Assembly: GCA_002840405.1 (NCBI GenBank)
Contig: PHAR01000003.1
Location: 189,946-253,945, forward strand
DNA from: Deltaproteobacteria bacterium HGW-Deltaproteobacteria-8
GTDB taxonomy: Bacteria; Desulfobacterota; Desulfovibrionia; Desulfovibrionales; Desulfovibrionaceae
DNA length: 64,000 nucleotides
Direction: 5' to 3'
Shown: positions 8,102-15,179 of the stretch, piece after piece
Numbering within the stretch: the stretch's first letter is position 1
How the letters are laid out: each line of letters begins with the position of its first letter
Made by a program: the position numbers and the translations under genes
Notes under the pieces: generated by a model
Database searches by the model: none
What the model was told of the DNA's origin: nothing
What the model saw: the letters and a program-made list of their open reading frames with translations, nothing else

Positions 8102-9016
8102 ATGACCACCAGCCACCGCTTCGGCCACGTGGCCCTCATGGGGCCGCCCAACGCCGGCAAGAGCACGCTTTTGAACAACCTGCTGGGGCAGAAGCTGGCC
8201 ATCGTCTCGCCCAAGCCGCAGACCACGAGAAACGCCATTCGCGGCATCCTGAGCACGGACGCGGCCCAGCTGGTGTTCATCGACACCCCGGGCGTGCACC
8301 GCATGGCCGGGCGCATGAACAAGCTGCTGCTGGAGGCCGCCTGGGGCGCCCTGCACCAGGCCGACGCCGTGGTGCTCATCCTCGACGCCGAGCTCTACGC
8401 CAAGAAGCCGCACCTCTTCGACCGCGAGATCCAGCCCCTGTCCGACCCGGTGCAGCGTGTGCAGCGCCCGCTTTTCATCGCCGTGAACAAGGTCGACAAG
8501 GTGCGGCCCAAGGACAAGCTGCTGCCGCTTCTGCTGCGCGTGGGCCAGAGCTTCCCCGGCGCGGAGATCTTCCCCATCTCCGCCGCCACGGGCGACGGCG
8601 TGGACAATCTTTTGTCCGAGGTCACCAAGATCCTGCCCGAGGGCGCTGCCCAGTACCCCGAGGACCAGCTCTCCACCGCCTCCATGCGCTTCCTGGCTGC
8701 GGAGATCATCCGCGAGAAGCTCTTCCTGGAGCTGGAGCAGGAGCTGCCGTACAACACCATCGTCGAGATCGAGCAGTGGGACGAGCCCGAAACCGGGACC
8801 GTGCGCGTCAACGCCGCCATCCACGTGGCCCGCAGCACGCACAAGGGCATGGTCATCGGCAAGGGCGGCCAGCTCCTGAAAAAGATCGGCACCGCCGCGC
8901 GCATTGAGCTCGAAGCCATGCTCGAACGCCAGGTGCACCTGGAACTCTGGGTGCGCGTGCGCGAGGACTGGACCGAGGACACCTCGTTTTTGAGAGAGAT
9001 GGGGCTGGGAGAGTAG
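8102..9016 (+). CDS. era: GTPase Era
   Basis: Essential GTPase that binds the 3' end of 16S rRNA and assists 30S subunit maturation, 304 residues. The GTPase domain has G1 GPPNAGKST (14-22), the effector region KPQTTRN, G3 DTPG and G4 NKVD. The C-terminal KH domain carries VIGKGGQLLKKIG. Length and order match Era throughout. It appears monocistronic, with 230 nt upstream from the M24 gene and a set of hairpins downstream. ATG 8102 is preceded by GAGGAATCCGC. Confidence 0.98.
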   Translation: MTTSHRFGHVALMGPPNAGKSTLLNNLLGQKLAIVSPKPQTTRNAIRGILSTDAAQLVFIDTPGVHRMAGRMNKLLLEAAWGALHQADAVVLILDAELYAKKPHLFDREIQPLSDPVQRVQRPLFIAVNKVDKVRPKDKLLPLLLRVGQSFPGAEIFPISAATGDGVDNLLSEVTKILPEGAAQYPEDQLSTASMRFLAAEIIREKLFLELEQELPYNTIVEIEQWDEPETGTVRVNAAIHVARSTHKGMVIGKGGQLLKKIGTAARIELEAMLERQVHLELWVRVREDWTEDTSFLREMGLGE

Positions 9017-9077
9017 GCGAAGAGAAGATGCTCCGCAGGCTGTGGGGCCTGAGGCCCCCCAGACCCCCCCATTCTAC

Positions 9078-9122
9078 GCCGAAAGGGCTGTTTCAGGAGG
9101 AACCTGAAGCAGCCCTTTCGGC
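9078..9122 (+). terminator. Strong hairpin downstream of era
   Basis: GCCGAAAGGGCTG pairs with CAGCCCTTTCGGC, and an inner CAGG / CCTG pair closes the loop AGGA, giving one of the most stable stems in the window. A short CTTT follows. It lies 60 nt after the era stop and is the likely transcription end, although the U-tract is poor. Confidence 0.7.
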
Positions 9123-9182
9123 TTTGGTGGGTCAGGGAGTGTCTCTTCGCCTTTTCATCAACGTTCTCGAAAGGGGCCAACC

Positions 9183-9224
9183 GCGAGCGGATTTTCGAGC
9201 GTCTTCGCTCGAAAATCCGCTCGC
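9183..9224. repeat. Perfect 19-bp inverted repeat with TCTT tetraloop
   Basis: Positions 9183-9201 and 9206-9224 are exact reverse complements around the loop TCTT. The stem centre is AT-rich (ATTTTCGA) and the ends GC-rich. There is no T-tract on either side, so this is not a standard terminator. The perfect match and symmetry resemble REP or other palindromic intergenic elements. Confidence 0.7.
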
Positions 9225-9280
9225 ATTGCCAGGGCCAGCACAGCCAAAGACTTCGCCCCAGCCACCCCGGCCCAGCCCAT

Positions 9281-9319
9281 ATGGGGGGGGCCTGGGGGCA
9301 ATTGCCGCCCTCCCCCCAT
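9281..9319. repeat. Nested G-run/C-run inverted repeat before ndh
   Basis: ATGGGGGG (9281-9288) pairs with CCCCCCAT (9312-9319), enclosing the 10-bp palindrome GGCAATTGCC (9297-9306). Its position upstream of ndh makes it either a palindromic repeat or part of a regulatory site; nothing further can be read from it. Confidence 0.45.
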
Positions 9320-9382
9320 TGCCAGCACCCCCCGCAGGATGTACTCCAATAACGGGCGCCTTCGCCCGCCACTGGAGGCATC

Positions 9383-10675
9383 ATGCAGCAGCACACAGGT
9401 AACAGGCCGCGTGTCATCATCGTGGGGGCCGGGTTCGCCGGGGTGTTCGCCGCGCGCGAGCTGGCCGGGGCCGACTGCGACGTGCTCATCATCGACCGCA
9501 ACAACGCCCACGCCTTTTTGCCCCTGCTCTACCAGGTGGCCACGTCCGCCGTGGAGAGCGAGCACATCGCCGCGCCTGTGCGCGGCATCATCCGCAACAT
9601 GGGGCCCAAGGCCGCCAACCTGGACTTCTGCATGGCCGAGGTGCGCGGCGTGGACTTTGACCAGCGCCTGGTGCTGGCCGAGGGCCAGGACGGCATCAAC
9701 CTCGAGTTGCCCTACGACTACCTGCTGCTGGCGCCCGGCAGCGTCACCAACACCTTTGGCACGCCCGGCGTGGACGAGCACGCCTTCTCGCTCAAGAACC
9801 TGGAGGAGGCCGTGCGCCTGCGCAACCACATCCTGCGCAGCTTCGAGGCCGCAGCCTGGACCGAGGACGTGGAGCAGCGCCAGCACAAGCTCTGCTTCGT
9901 GGTGGTGGGCGGCGGGCCCACGGGAGTGGAGCTGGCCGGGGCCATGGCCGAGCTCATGGCCGGGGCGCTCCGGCGCGATTTCCCCAGGCTTGGGCTGGCC
10001 AGCCCCTGCGTGACCCTGCTTGAGGCGGGCGACGGGCTCTTGCCCGGCTTCCCGGAAAAGCTGCGGGCCTATGCCCGGAAGAAGCTCACGGCCCTGGGCG
10101 TGGACGTGCGCGTGGGCGCGGCAGTGGAACGCGTGACGCACGAAGGCGCGCATTTGAAGGGCGGCGAGTTGGTGCAGGCGGCTACGGTGGTCTGGACGGC
10201 CGGGGTCAAGGGCGAGCCCGTGGCCGCGCGGCTGGGGCTGGCCGTGGCCCCAAACGGGCAGGCGCTGGCGCGGCCCACGCTCCAGGCCCAGGACCGCCCG
10301 GAGGTCTTCCTGGCGGGCGACATCTGCCGGGCCGAGCACGCCGGGCGGCCCCTGCCCATGTTCGCGCCCCCGGCCATCCAGGAGGGCAGGCACGCGGCGC
10401 GCGGCATCCTGCGCCTGCTCGGCGGGCAGGAGCCGCAGGCGTTCCGGTATTTCGACAAGGGCATGATGGCCACCATCGGCAAGAAGGCGGCGGTGGTGCG
10501 GCTGGGCCGGTTCTCGTTTCGGGGCCTGCCCGCCTGGCTGTTGTGGCTGGCGGTGCACCTGACCTATCTCATCGGCTTCCGCAACCGGCTCTTTGTCCTG
10601 GCCAACTGGGCCGTGGACTACTTCCTGTCCGAGCGCTGCGTGCGCCTCATCAGCCGCCGGAACCCGCTGTCTTAG
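9383..10675 (+). CDS. ndh: Type II NADH:quinone oxidoreductase (NDH-2)
   Basis: Single-subunit, non-proton-pumping NADH dehydrogenase, peripheral on the cytoplasmic face of the membrane; 430 residues. FAD motif VIIVGAGFAGVFAAREL at 10-27 and NADH motif FVVVGGGPTGVELAGAMAE near 170. The quinone-site region includes PAIQEGRHAA, and the conserved C-terminal helices carry FRNRLFVLANWAVDYF, the usual NDH-2 membrane-anchoring end. It would feed electrons from NADH to menaquinone. The last 95 coding bases are duplicated 660 bp downstream (11244-11368). Confidence 0.95.
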   Translation: MQQHTGNRPRVIIVGAGFAGVFAARELAGADCDVLIIDRNNAHAFLPLLYQVATSAVESEHIAAPVRGIIRNMGPKAANLDFCMAEVRGVDFDQRLVLAEGQDGINLELPYDYLLLAPGSVTNTFGTPGVDEHAFSLKNLEEAVRLRNHILRSFEAAAWTEDVEQRQHKLCFVVVGGGPTGVELAGAMAELMAGALRRDFPRLGLASPCVTLLEAGDGLLPGFPEKLRAYARKKLTALGVDVRVGAAVERVTHEGAHLKGGELVQAATVVWTAGVKGEPVAARLGLAVAPNGQALARPTLQAQDRPEVFLAGDICRAEHAGRPLPMFAPPAIQEGRHAARGILRLLGGQEPQAFRYFDKGMMATIGKKAAVVRLGRFSFRGLPAWLLWLAVHLTYLIGFRNRLFVLANWAVDYFLSERCVRLISRRNPLS

Positions 10676-10707
10676 CGAGTTCCAGCCCCGGCAGCACCGC
10701 GCGGTTG
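10581..10707 (+). repeat. Direct repeat copy A (ndh 3' end)
   Basis: These 127 bases, spanning the ndh 3' end and 32 bases beyond it, match 11244-11368 in the same orientation with 13 substitutions and one 2-base gap by hand alignment (about 88 percent identity). Here the plus strand encodes the functional NDH-2 C-terminus. The antisense reading (NRAVLPGLELAKTAGSGG) resembles the C-terminus of the downstream GGDEF protein. Confidence 0.85.
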
Positions 10708-10786
10708 GGTATTGCCCTGAGGTGGGGCGGCAAGGGCGGGAGCCCCCAGGCCAAAGGCCGAGGCACGCGCTTGCCTGTGTAGGTGC

Positions 10787-11125
10787 CTACGGCTTCACGT
10801 AGGCGTAGCCTTCGTCTTGCAGGCGCACGAGTTCCACGATGCCCGCCGGCACGACTTCGACGCCAGCGATGAGCTGGGCCGGGGTCATGCCGCGATCCTT
10901 GAGGGCGTTGTTGCACACCAGCACGCGCAGACCCAGGCCGCGCAGCTTGGCGATGTCCGCTTCCTGCGGGCAGGAGCCGGCGCGCAGCAGTTCCACGGCA
11001 GGGCCATTGAGCACCAGCGTCATGGCCGCGCCGGGCTGGGCGTTGGCGTAGTTGCCGGCGTTGCGCAGGGCGGTGGCGAGTTCGGCGCCCCCGCCATCCA
11101 CATGCAGCAGAAGTTTCCAGGACAT
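10787..11125 (-). CDS. DsrE/DsrF-like family protein
   Basis: A 112-residue protein with the DsrE fold pattern: N-terminal beta strand KLLLHVDGG, an alternating alpha/beta body, VLVCNNALKDRGMTPAQLIAGVEVVPAGIVELVRLQDEGYAYVKP at the end (seen in YchN/DsrE-like proteins of sulfur oxidisers and reducers). The single Cys in VLVCNNAL occupies the position of the persulfide-carrying cysteine in related sulfur-relay proteins, and a second Cys is in AGSCPQE. A role in sulfur trafficking is plausible but not shown. The start ATG 11125 has AAGGAGAGCCC upstream. The gene sits alone between the two copies of a 127-bp direct repeat. Confidence 0.85.
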   Translation of the reverse strand: MSWKLLLHVDGGGAELATALRNAGNYANAQPGAAMTLVLNGPAVELLRAGSCPQEADIAKLRGLGLRVLVCNNALKDRGMTPAQLIAGVEVVPAGIVELVRLQDEGYAYVKP

Positions 11126-11243
11126 GGGCTCTCCTTGGGTGTGACCGGCCAGCAGCGGTCCAGCGGATGTTGCCGATGGCGCACTGCTTCCGTCCCGTCA
11201 TTTTAATCGCGGCAGGGGCGGGTGTCAAAAACGCGCCTGCACG

Positions 11244-11368
11244 GCAACCGGCTCTTCGTCCTGGCCAACTGGGCCGTGGACGACTTTCCGCCCGAGCGCT
11301 GCGCGCCTCAGCAGCCGTCGGAATCCGCTGTCTTGGCGAGGTCCAGTCCCAGCAGCACCACGCGGTTG
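11244..11368 (+). repeat. Direct repeat copy B (degenerate ndh 3' end, antisense to the GGDEF gene end)
   Basis: Matches 10581-10707. A 2-base deletion breaks the NDH-2 frame here, so on the plus strand it is a dead fragment. On the minus strand it encodes the last residues of the GGDEF protein (NRVVLLGLDLAKTADSDGC). The copies bracket the dsrE-like gene. Confidence 0.85.
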
Positions 11369-12576
11369 CGGCCCTGGTCCTTGGCCAGATACAGGGCCTC
11401 GTCGGCGCGGCGGATGACGTCGTCGATGGTCTGGTCCTCCGGGACCACCAGGGTGCCGCCCAGGCTGATGGTCATGGGCTCGGCCAGCCCGGTCTGGGTA
11501 GCCAGCTTCGCTTCCACCAGGGCCCTGGTGCGTTCGGCGATCTCGGCCAGGCGCTTCCCGTCCACCCCATCCAGCACCATGAGGAACTCTTCGCCGCCGT
11601 AACGGCCAAAGGTGTCGTACTGGCGCAGGGTGGCGGCGATGATGGCGGCCAGTTCCTTCAGCACCACATCACCCTTCTGGTGGCCGAAGCGGTCGTTGAC
11701 GGCCTTGAAATGGTCCACGTCGATCATCAGGCAGCCGAGATGGGAAAGGTTCCTGCGCTGCCTGGCGAAGCCCGCGCTGAAGCGGTTCATGACCGAAGCG
11801 CGGTTGGCCACGTTGGTCAGCATGTCCGTGGTGGCCATGCGCAGCAAGAGGGCCTGGGACTCTCCGAGGCGCAGTTTCATCTGGCGGAAGAAGAACCACA
11901 GGGTCAGGAGCAGCAGGGCGAGGGTGAGGCCGCCCTGGGCGGCGATGATGAGGTTGTTCTTGTGCAAGGCTTGGCTCAGTTTGTCGATGCCGAAGGACAC
12001 GCTGATGCCGTCGCGCACCTGGCCCACGCTGTACCCCTGCTTGGAGTGGCAGGAGAGGCAGGACGGCTCCACCAGGAGCGGGGCCATGTAGCGCAGGCGC
12101 GCGCCCTGAGCCTTGTCCTCCATGAGGAAGGCTTCCTTTTGCCCGGACTCGAAGCCACGCAGAGCCTGGACTTCGAAGGCATCCGGCGCGTTGTATGGGT
12201 TCAGGGGGTTCAAGCTTGTGATGTGGAAAACGGACAGGTCCTCTCTGTTCGCGAGTTCGGAGATCTCGCGGGTCATGAGGGCCGGGTTCTTCAAGGTCAG
12301 GATCCGGCCGTCAGCGGCCTTGAGGTCCGGGTTGTCCAGGTAGGGATTGGACTGCATGCCCGGGCGCTTGATGACGTAAACTCCCCCGTGCTGGGCGCTC
12401 CACTTGCGCGTGAGCACGATGGCGCCGAACTGCGCACGGGCTCCGGAGAGCGCCTGGCCCTTGAGCAACTTGCTGGTGCGCAGGGAGAGGCCCAGGAATA
12501 CGCCCGAGATGCAGAGCCCGATGAGCAGGCTGGCGATGAGGAAGAATCGTTTGTATATGGGCTTGTGTTCGAACAT
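11308..12576 (-). CDS. Diguanylate cyclase with Tll0287-like c-haem sensor domain
   Basis: A 422-residue membrane sensor that would make c-di-GMP. TM1 lies at 11-33 and a Tll0287-like/DUF3365 periplasmic domain at about 40-205, with a CLSCH haem-attachment motif at 173-177. TM2 is at 209-231, and the C-terminal GGDEF domain carries DVDHFKAVND and GGEEF (327-331). An RQYD I-site lies five residues before GGEEF, so feedback inhibition is likely. Covalent c-type haem implies sensing of redox state, oxygen or NO. It is convergent with ndh and the dsrE-like gene, and its last codons lie in repeat copy B. The start ATG 12576 is the first Met of the TM segment. Confidence 0.94.
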   Translation of the reverse strand: MFEHKPIYKRFFLIASLLIGLCISGVFLGLSLRTSKLLKGQALSGARAQFGAIVLTRKWSAQHGGVYVIKRPGMQSNPYLDNPDLKAADGRILTLKNPALMTREISELANREDLSVFHITSLNPLNPYNAPDAFEVQALRGFESGQKEAFLMEDKAQGARLRYMAPLLVEPSCLSCHSKQGYSVGQVRDGISVSFGIDKLSQALHKNNLIIAAQGGLTLALLLLTLWFFFRQMKLRLGESQALLLRMATTDMLTNVANRASVMNRFSAGFARQRRNLSHLGCLMIDVDHFKAVNDRFGHQKGDVVLKELAAIIAATLRQYDTFGRYGGEEFLMVLDGVDGKRLAEIAERTRALVEAKLATQTGLAEPMTISLGGTLVVPEDQTIDDVIRRADEALYLAKDQGRNRVVLLGLDLAKTADSDGC

Positions 12577-12740
12577 ACACTACTCCACGGCACTACATTG
12601 ACAGAAGGTGTCCGTGCTGTGCAGGGCGCACGGTACACGAGACGGGGAGTGCACATGCAACACACGCAGAATCTGGCCAGATCTTGGCGCGTTTTTGGGG
12701 GGAGGAGATTTCGCCCCGTCGCGGGGCGGGGCCGGGGCGG

Positions 12741-12959
12741 TTACGAGTTTTTTGATCTGCGCCTGTTCAGGTAGCCCAGGGCCAGCTCGGACACCTGGAT
12801 GCCCAGGCCAAGGCCCAGGCTGGCCAGGGAGAGCTTGCGGCGAAAGCCCGCCCAGGCCGTGTGGGTCTCCAGCAGGACCAGCTGGCGGCGCAGGTCGCAA
12901 CGCGCGACCAGGCGCGCCTTGGCCGCCCGGATCTCGTTCAGCTCGCTGTCTAGAAACAT
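12741..12959 (-). CDS. YqjK-like small protein
   Basis: A 72-residue basic protein starting MFLDSELNEIRAAKARLVARC; the N-terminal half is an amphipathic helix and residues 45-62 are weakly hydrophobic. Start ATG 12959 overlaps the 3' end of the holin-like gene by 10 bases. The order ElaB/YqjD-like, YqjE-like, then this gene matches yqjD-yqjE-yqjK of E. coli, and the pattern of a helix with RL.L..RR resembles YqjK. Identity is by synteny more than by sequence. Function unknown; the E. coli genes are stationary-phase membrane proteins. Confidence 0.65.
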   Translation of the reverse strand: MFLDSELNEIRAAKARLVARCDLRRQLVLLETHTAWAGFRRKLSLASLGLGLGIQVSELALGYLNRRRSKNS

Positions 12960-13327
12960 GCCTTGTCCTTTTTCAGTTCGGCCACGCTTTGGGCAAAGAG
13001 CCCTGGCCCGGACTTGAGACGCCGCCTGAGGGAGCACAATGCGGCCCCACCCATGCCCAACGCCACCAGGGCCGCCAGGACGAGCCCGGCAAGGCGCCAT
13101 TCCTGGGGCAGGGCGTAGATCCCGGCCGCCACCAGCAGCAAGAGCCCGCACAGCAGCAGCGCCGAGCCCAGGAAGGCCAGGATCAGCTGCTGGAGGATGT
13201 GGACCCTGTCCTCGCGCAGTTCCAGGGCCAAGAGCTCCAGGCGGTCGCCCAGGGTCTCGGCGGCGAGGCCGCCCAGACGCCCGGCCGCAGCCGCGAGCTC
13301 TGTAAGGGCCGTGCCCACCCCGGACAT
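12950..13327 (-). CDS. YqjE / phage-holin superfamily-like membrane protein
   Basis: A 125-residue protein. Residues 1-45 form a helix (GTALTELAAAAGRLGGLAAETLGDRLELLALELREDR), followed by two hydrophobic segments near 48-69 and 77-98 and a basic C-terminus. This is the layout of the YqjE (DUF1469, putative holin-X) family. The start ATG 13327 begins one base after the stop of the DUF883 gene (13329), indicating coupling. In enterobacteria the family accompanies YqjD and is induced under stress; its molecular role is unknown. The long open frame upstream to 13465 is rejected because it would overlap the DUF883 gene. Confidence 0.85.
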   Translation of the reverse strand: MSGVGTALTELAAAAGRLGGLAAETLGDRLELLALELREDRVHILQQLILAFLGSALLLCGLLLLVAAGIYALPQEWRLAGLVLAALVALGMGGAALCSLRRRLKSGPGLFAQSVAELKKDKACF

Positions 13328-13328
13328 G

Positions 13329-13637
13329 CTACTTCCTCGACAGGACCCAGCCAAGCAGCAGGCCCACGATGAAGGTTCCGCCGATGACGTGGTAGGGCTT
13401 GTCCTTGACGATCTTGTCGGTCTCGCTGGCGGTGCTCTTGACGCTGTCCAGGAACTTGTAGCCATACTCGCCGTAGCGGTCCTTGGCCGTGGCCATGGAC
13501 TCGGACAGGGCCTGGCGCGCCTTCTTCACCTGTTCGTCGAGCTCGCCGCCCGTGGCCTCAAGCAGGGCCTGGGCGTGGTGCATGATCTCGTGCAGCTCCG
13601 CACTCATCCGTTCCGTGTTGCTGAGGGAGTCGGACAT
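13329..13637 (-). CDS. ElaB/YqjD/DUF883 family membrane-anchored protein
   Basis: A 102-residue protein with a long amphipathic helix (residues 5-60), the KDKPYHVIGGTFIVGLLLGWVLSRK C-terminal tail-anchor and the ....D..V.DKPY..IG....G.L.G....R pattern typical of ElaB/YqjD. Some E. coli members bind ribosomes and anchor them to the inner membrane in stationary phase; this is family knowledge, not shown here. The start ATG 13637 has AAGGAGACAAAACC upstream. It is first gene of a three-gene minus-strand operon. Confidence 0.9.
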   Translation of the reverse strand: MSDSLSNTERMSAELHEIMHHAQALLEATGGELDEQVKKARQALSESMATAKDRYGEYGYKFLDSVKSTASETDKIVKDKPYHVIGGTFIVGLLLGWVLSRK

Positions 13638-13964
13638 GGTTTTGTCTCCTTGCACGCCAAGGCCTGTCTGCGCGCCTTGCCGTATTAAATGAACATCTCT
13701 CCACGTAGTTTCCATATACCACGCATTGTTTTGGTTTGTCCATGTTTGCCGAGCATGTTTGCAAAGGCGGATTTCTTTTGGACCGTGCGCTTTGCGACCT
13801 GCGCGCTCACCCATTCTCCGGTCCGGCGCCGCGCCGCCCCGTTTACCTGCGCGCGGTTTTGCTCTAGAAGGGTCGCAGGCGAGGCGGCTCGCCTTCACTT
13901 GGCATGCCAATTGGCCGGAAAAACGGCCGGGCACAACGGACGGACACAACGGACGGGCAACCCA
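13638..13964. promoter_or_regulatory. Divergent promoter region between the DUF883 operon and the aminotransferase gene
   Basis: These 327 bases hold no supported gene. The left half is AT-richer and likely drives the minus-strand operon. Toward the aminotransferase are a 7-bp hairpin with GCGG loop (13877-13894), a perfect 12-bp palindrome TTGGCATGCCAA (13899-13910) that overlaps CCAATTGG, and two copies of CACAACGGACGG with a 13-bp period (13932-13943 and 13945-13956) ending 8 bases before the start codon. These could be operator or translational control elements; no clear -10/-35 pair was found. Confidence 0.45.
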
Positions 13965-15140
13965 ATGCGCATCTCCGACAGACTCAAGAAACTTAAACCT
14001 TCCGCAACGTTGGCGGTCAACGCCAAGGCCCAGGAGCTCAAGGCCCAGGGCCGCGAGATCCTCAGCCTGGCCGTGGGCGAGCCGGATTTCGGCACCCCGC
14101 TGCACGTCTGCGAGGCCGCCAAAAAGGCCATCGACGACGGCTTCACCCGCTACACCCCGGTGCCGGGCATCCCGGACCTCAGAAACGCCATCGCCGGGTA
14201 CTACGGGCAGTTCTACGGCGTTGCCGCCAAGGCCGAGCAGACCATGGCCAGCACCGGCGGCAAGCAGGTGCTCTACAACCTGCTCATGGCGCTCATCAAC
14301 CCCGGTGACGAGGTGCTCATCCCCGCGCCCTACTGGGTCAGCTACCCGCCCATGGTGGAGCTGGCCGATGGCGTGCCGGTCATCGTGCCCACCACCCCGG
14401 AGAACGGGTTCCTGGTCCGGGTGCGCGACCTGGAGGCCTCCTGCACCCCGCGCACGGCCCTGCTCATCCTGAACACGCCGAGCAACCCCACGGGCTGCCA
14501 TTACGACCAGGCCGCCCTGGACGAGATCGCCCGCTGGGCCAAGTCCAAGGGCATCTTCATCATCTCCGACGAGGTCTACGACCGCCTGGTCTTCGACCCG
14601 GCCAAGCCGAGCACCCTCTCCGGCTTCTGGCAGAAATACCCGGAAAACGTGGCCGTGGTCGGCGCGCTGTCCAAGAGCTTCTGCATGACCGGCTGGCGCA
14701 TGGGCTGGCTGCTGGCCCACGCCGACCTCATCAAGGCCTGCTCCAAGATCCAGGGCCAGAGCACCTCGAACGTCAACAGCATCGCCCAGAAGGCGGCCGT
14801 GGCGGCCTTGACCGGCCCCTGGGACCTGGTGGAAGAGATGCGGACGGCCTTTATGCGCCGCCGCGACCTGGCGCTTTCCGTCATCCGCTCCTGGCCGGGC
14901 GTCACCTGTCCCACGCCCGACGGCGCGTTCTATCTCTTCCCCGTGCTCGACGCCTACTACAGCGCCGAGACCCCGGACTCCGCCGCGCTGTGCACCAGGC
15001 TGCTCGAGCAGGCGGGCGTGGCCCTGGTGCCGGGCAGCGCCTTCGGCGACGATCGTTGCGTGCGCTTCTCTTACGCCGTGGCCGACGAGGTCCTGGCCAG
15101 CGCCCTGGGCAAGGTCGGCAAGGCCCTGCTCGGCAAATGA
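13965..15140 (+). CDS. Pyridoxal-phosphate aminotransferase, aspartate aminotransferase type
   Basis: Class I/II aminotransferase of 391 residues. ATG 13965 is chosen since homology starts at MRISDRLKKLKPSATLAVNAKAQEL, typical of prokaryotic aspartate aminotransferases; the upstream extension from 13689 lacks coding character. The PLP-binding lysine is Lys237 in GALSKSFCMTGWRMGW, with ILNTPSNPTG and IISDEVYDRL before it. It interconverts aspartate plus 2-oxoglutarate with oxaloacetate plus glutamate, but other amino acids cannot be excluded. pgi follows after 39 nt and probably shares the transcript. Confidence 0.93.
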   Translation: MRISDRLKKLKPSATLAVNAKAQELKAQGREILSLAVGEPDFGTPLHVCEAAKKAIDDGFTRYTPVPGIPDLRNAIAGYYGQFYGVAAKAEQTMASTGGKQVLYNLLMALINPGDEVLIPAPYWVSYPPMVELADGVPVIVPTTPENGFLVRVRDLEASCTPRTALLILNTPSNPTGCHYDQAALDEIARWAKSKGIFIISDEVYDRLVFDPAKPSTLSGFWQKYPENVAVVGALSKSFCMTGWRMGWLLAHADLIKACSKIQGQSTSNVNSIAQKAAVAALTGPWDLVEEMRTAFMRRRDLALSVIRSWPGVTCPTPDGAFYLFPVLDAYYSAETPDSAALCTRLLEQAGVALVPGSAFGDDRCVRFSYAVADEVLASALGKVGKALLGK

Positions 15141-15179
15141 TCCGCTTGTGAGATACCGCAAACCCTGAAGGGGGCTCCC

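Larger units (their letters stand above)
9017..9382. other. Non-coding region with three stacked inverted repeats between era and ndh
   Basis: No gene is supported in these 366 bases. After a small GGGGCC-TGA-GGCCCC hairpin (9044-9058) come three larger inverted repeats: 9078-9122, 9183-9224 and 9281-9319, described separately. The last ends about 60 bases upstream of the ndh start, where GGAGGC provides the ribosome binding site (9373-9378). The run looks like era termination followed by repetitive intergenic elements. Confidence 0.7.
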
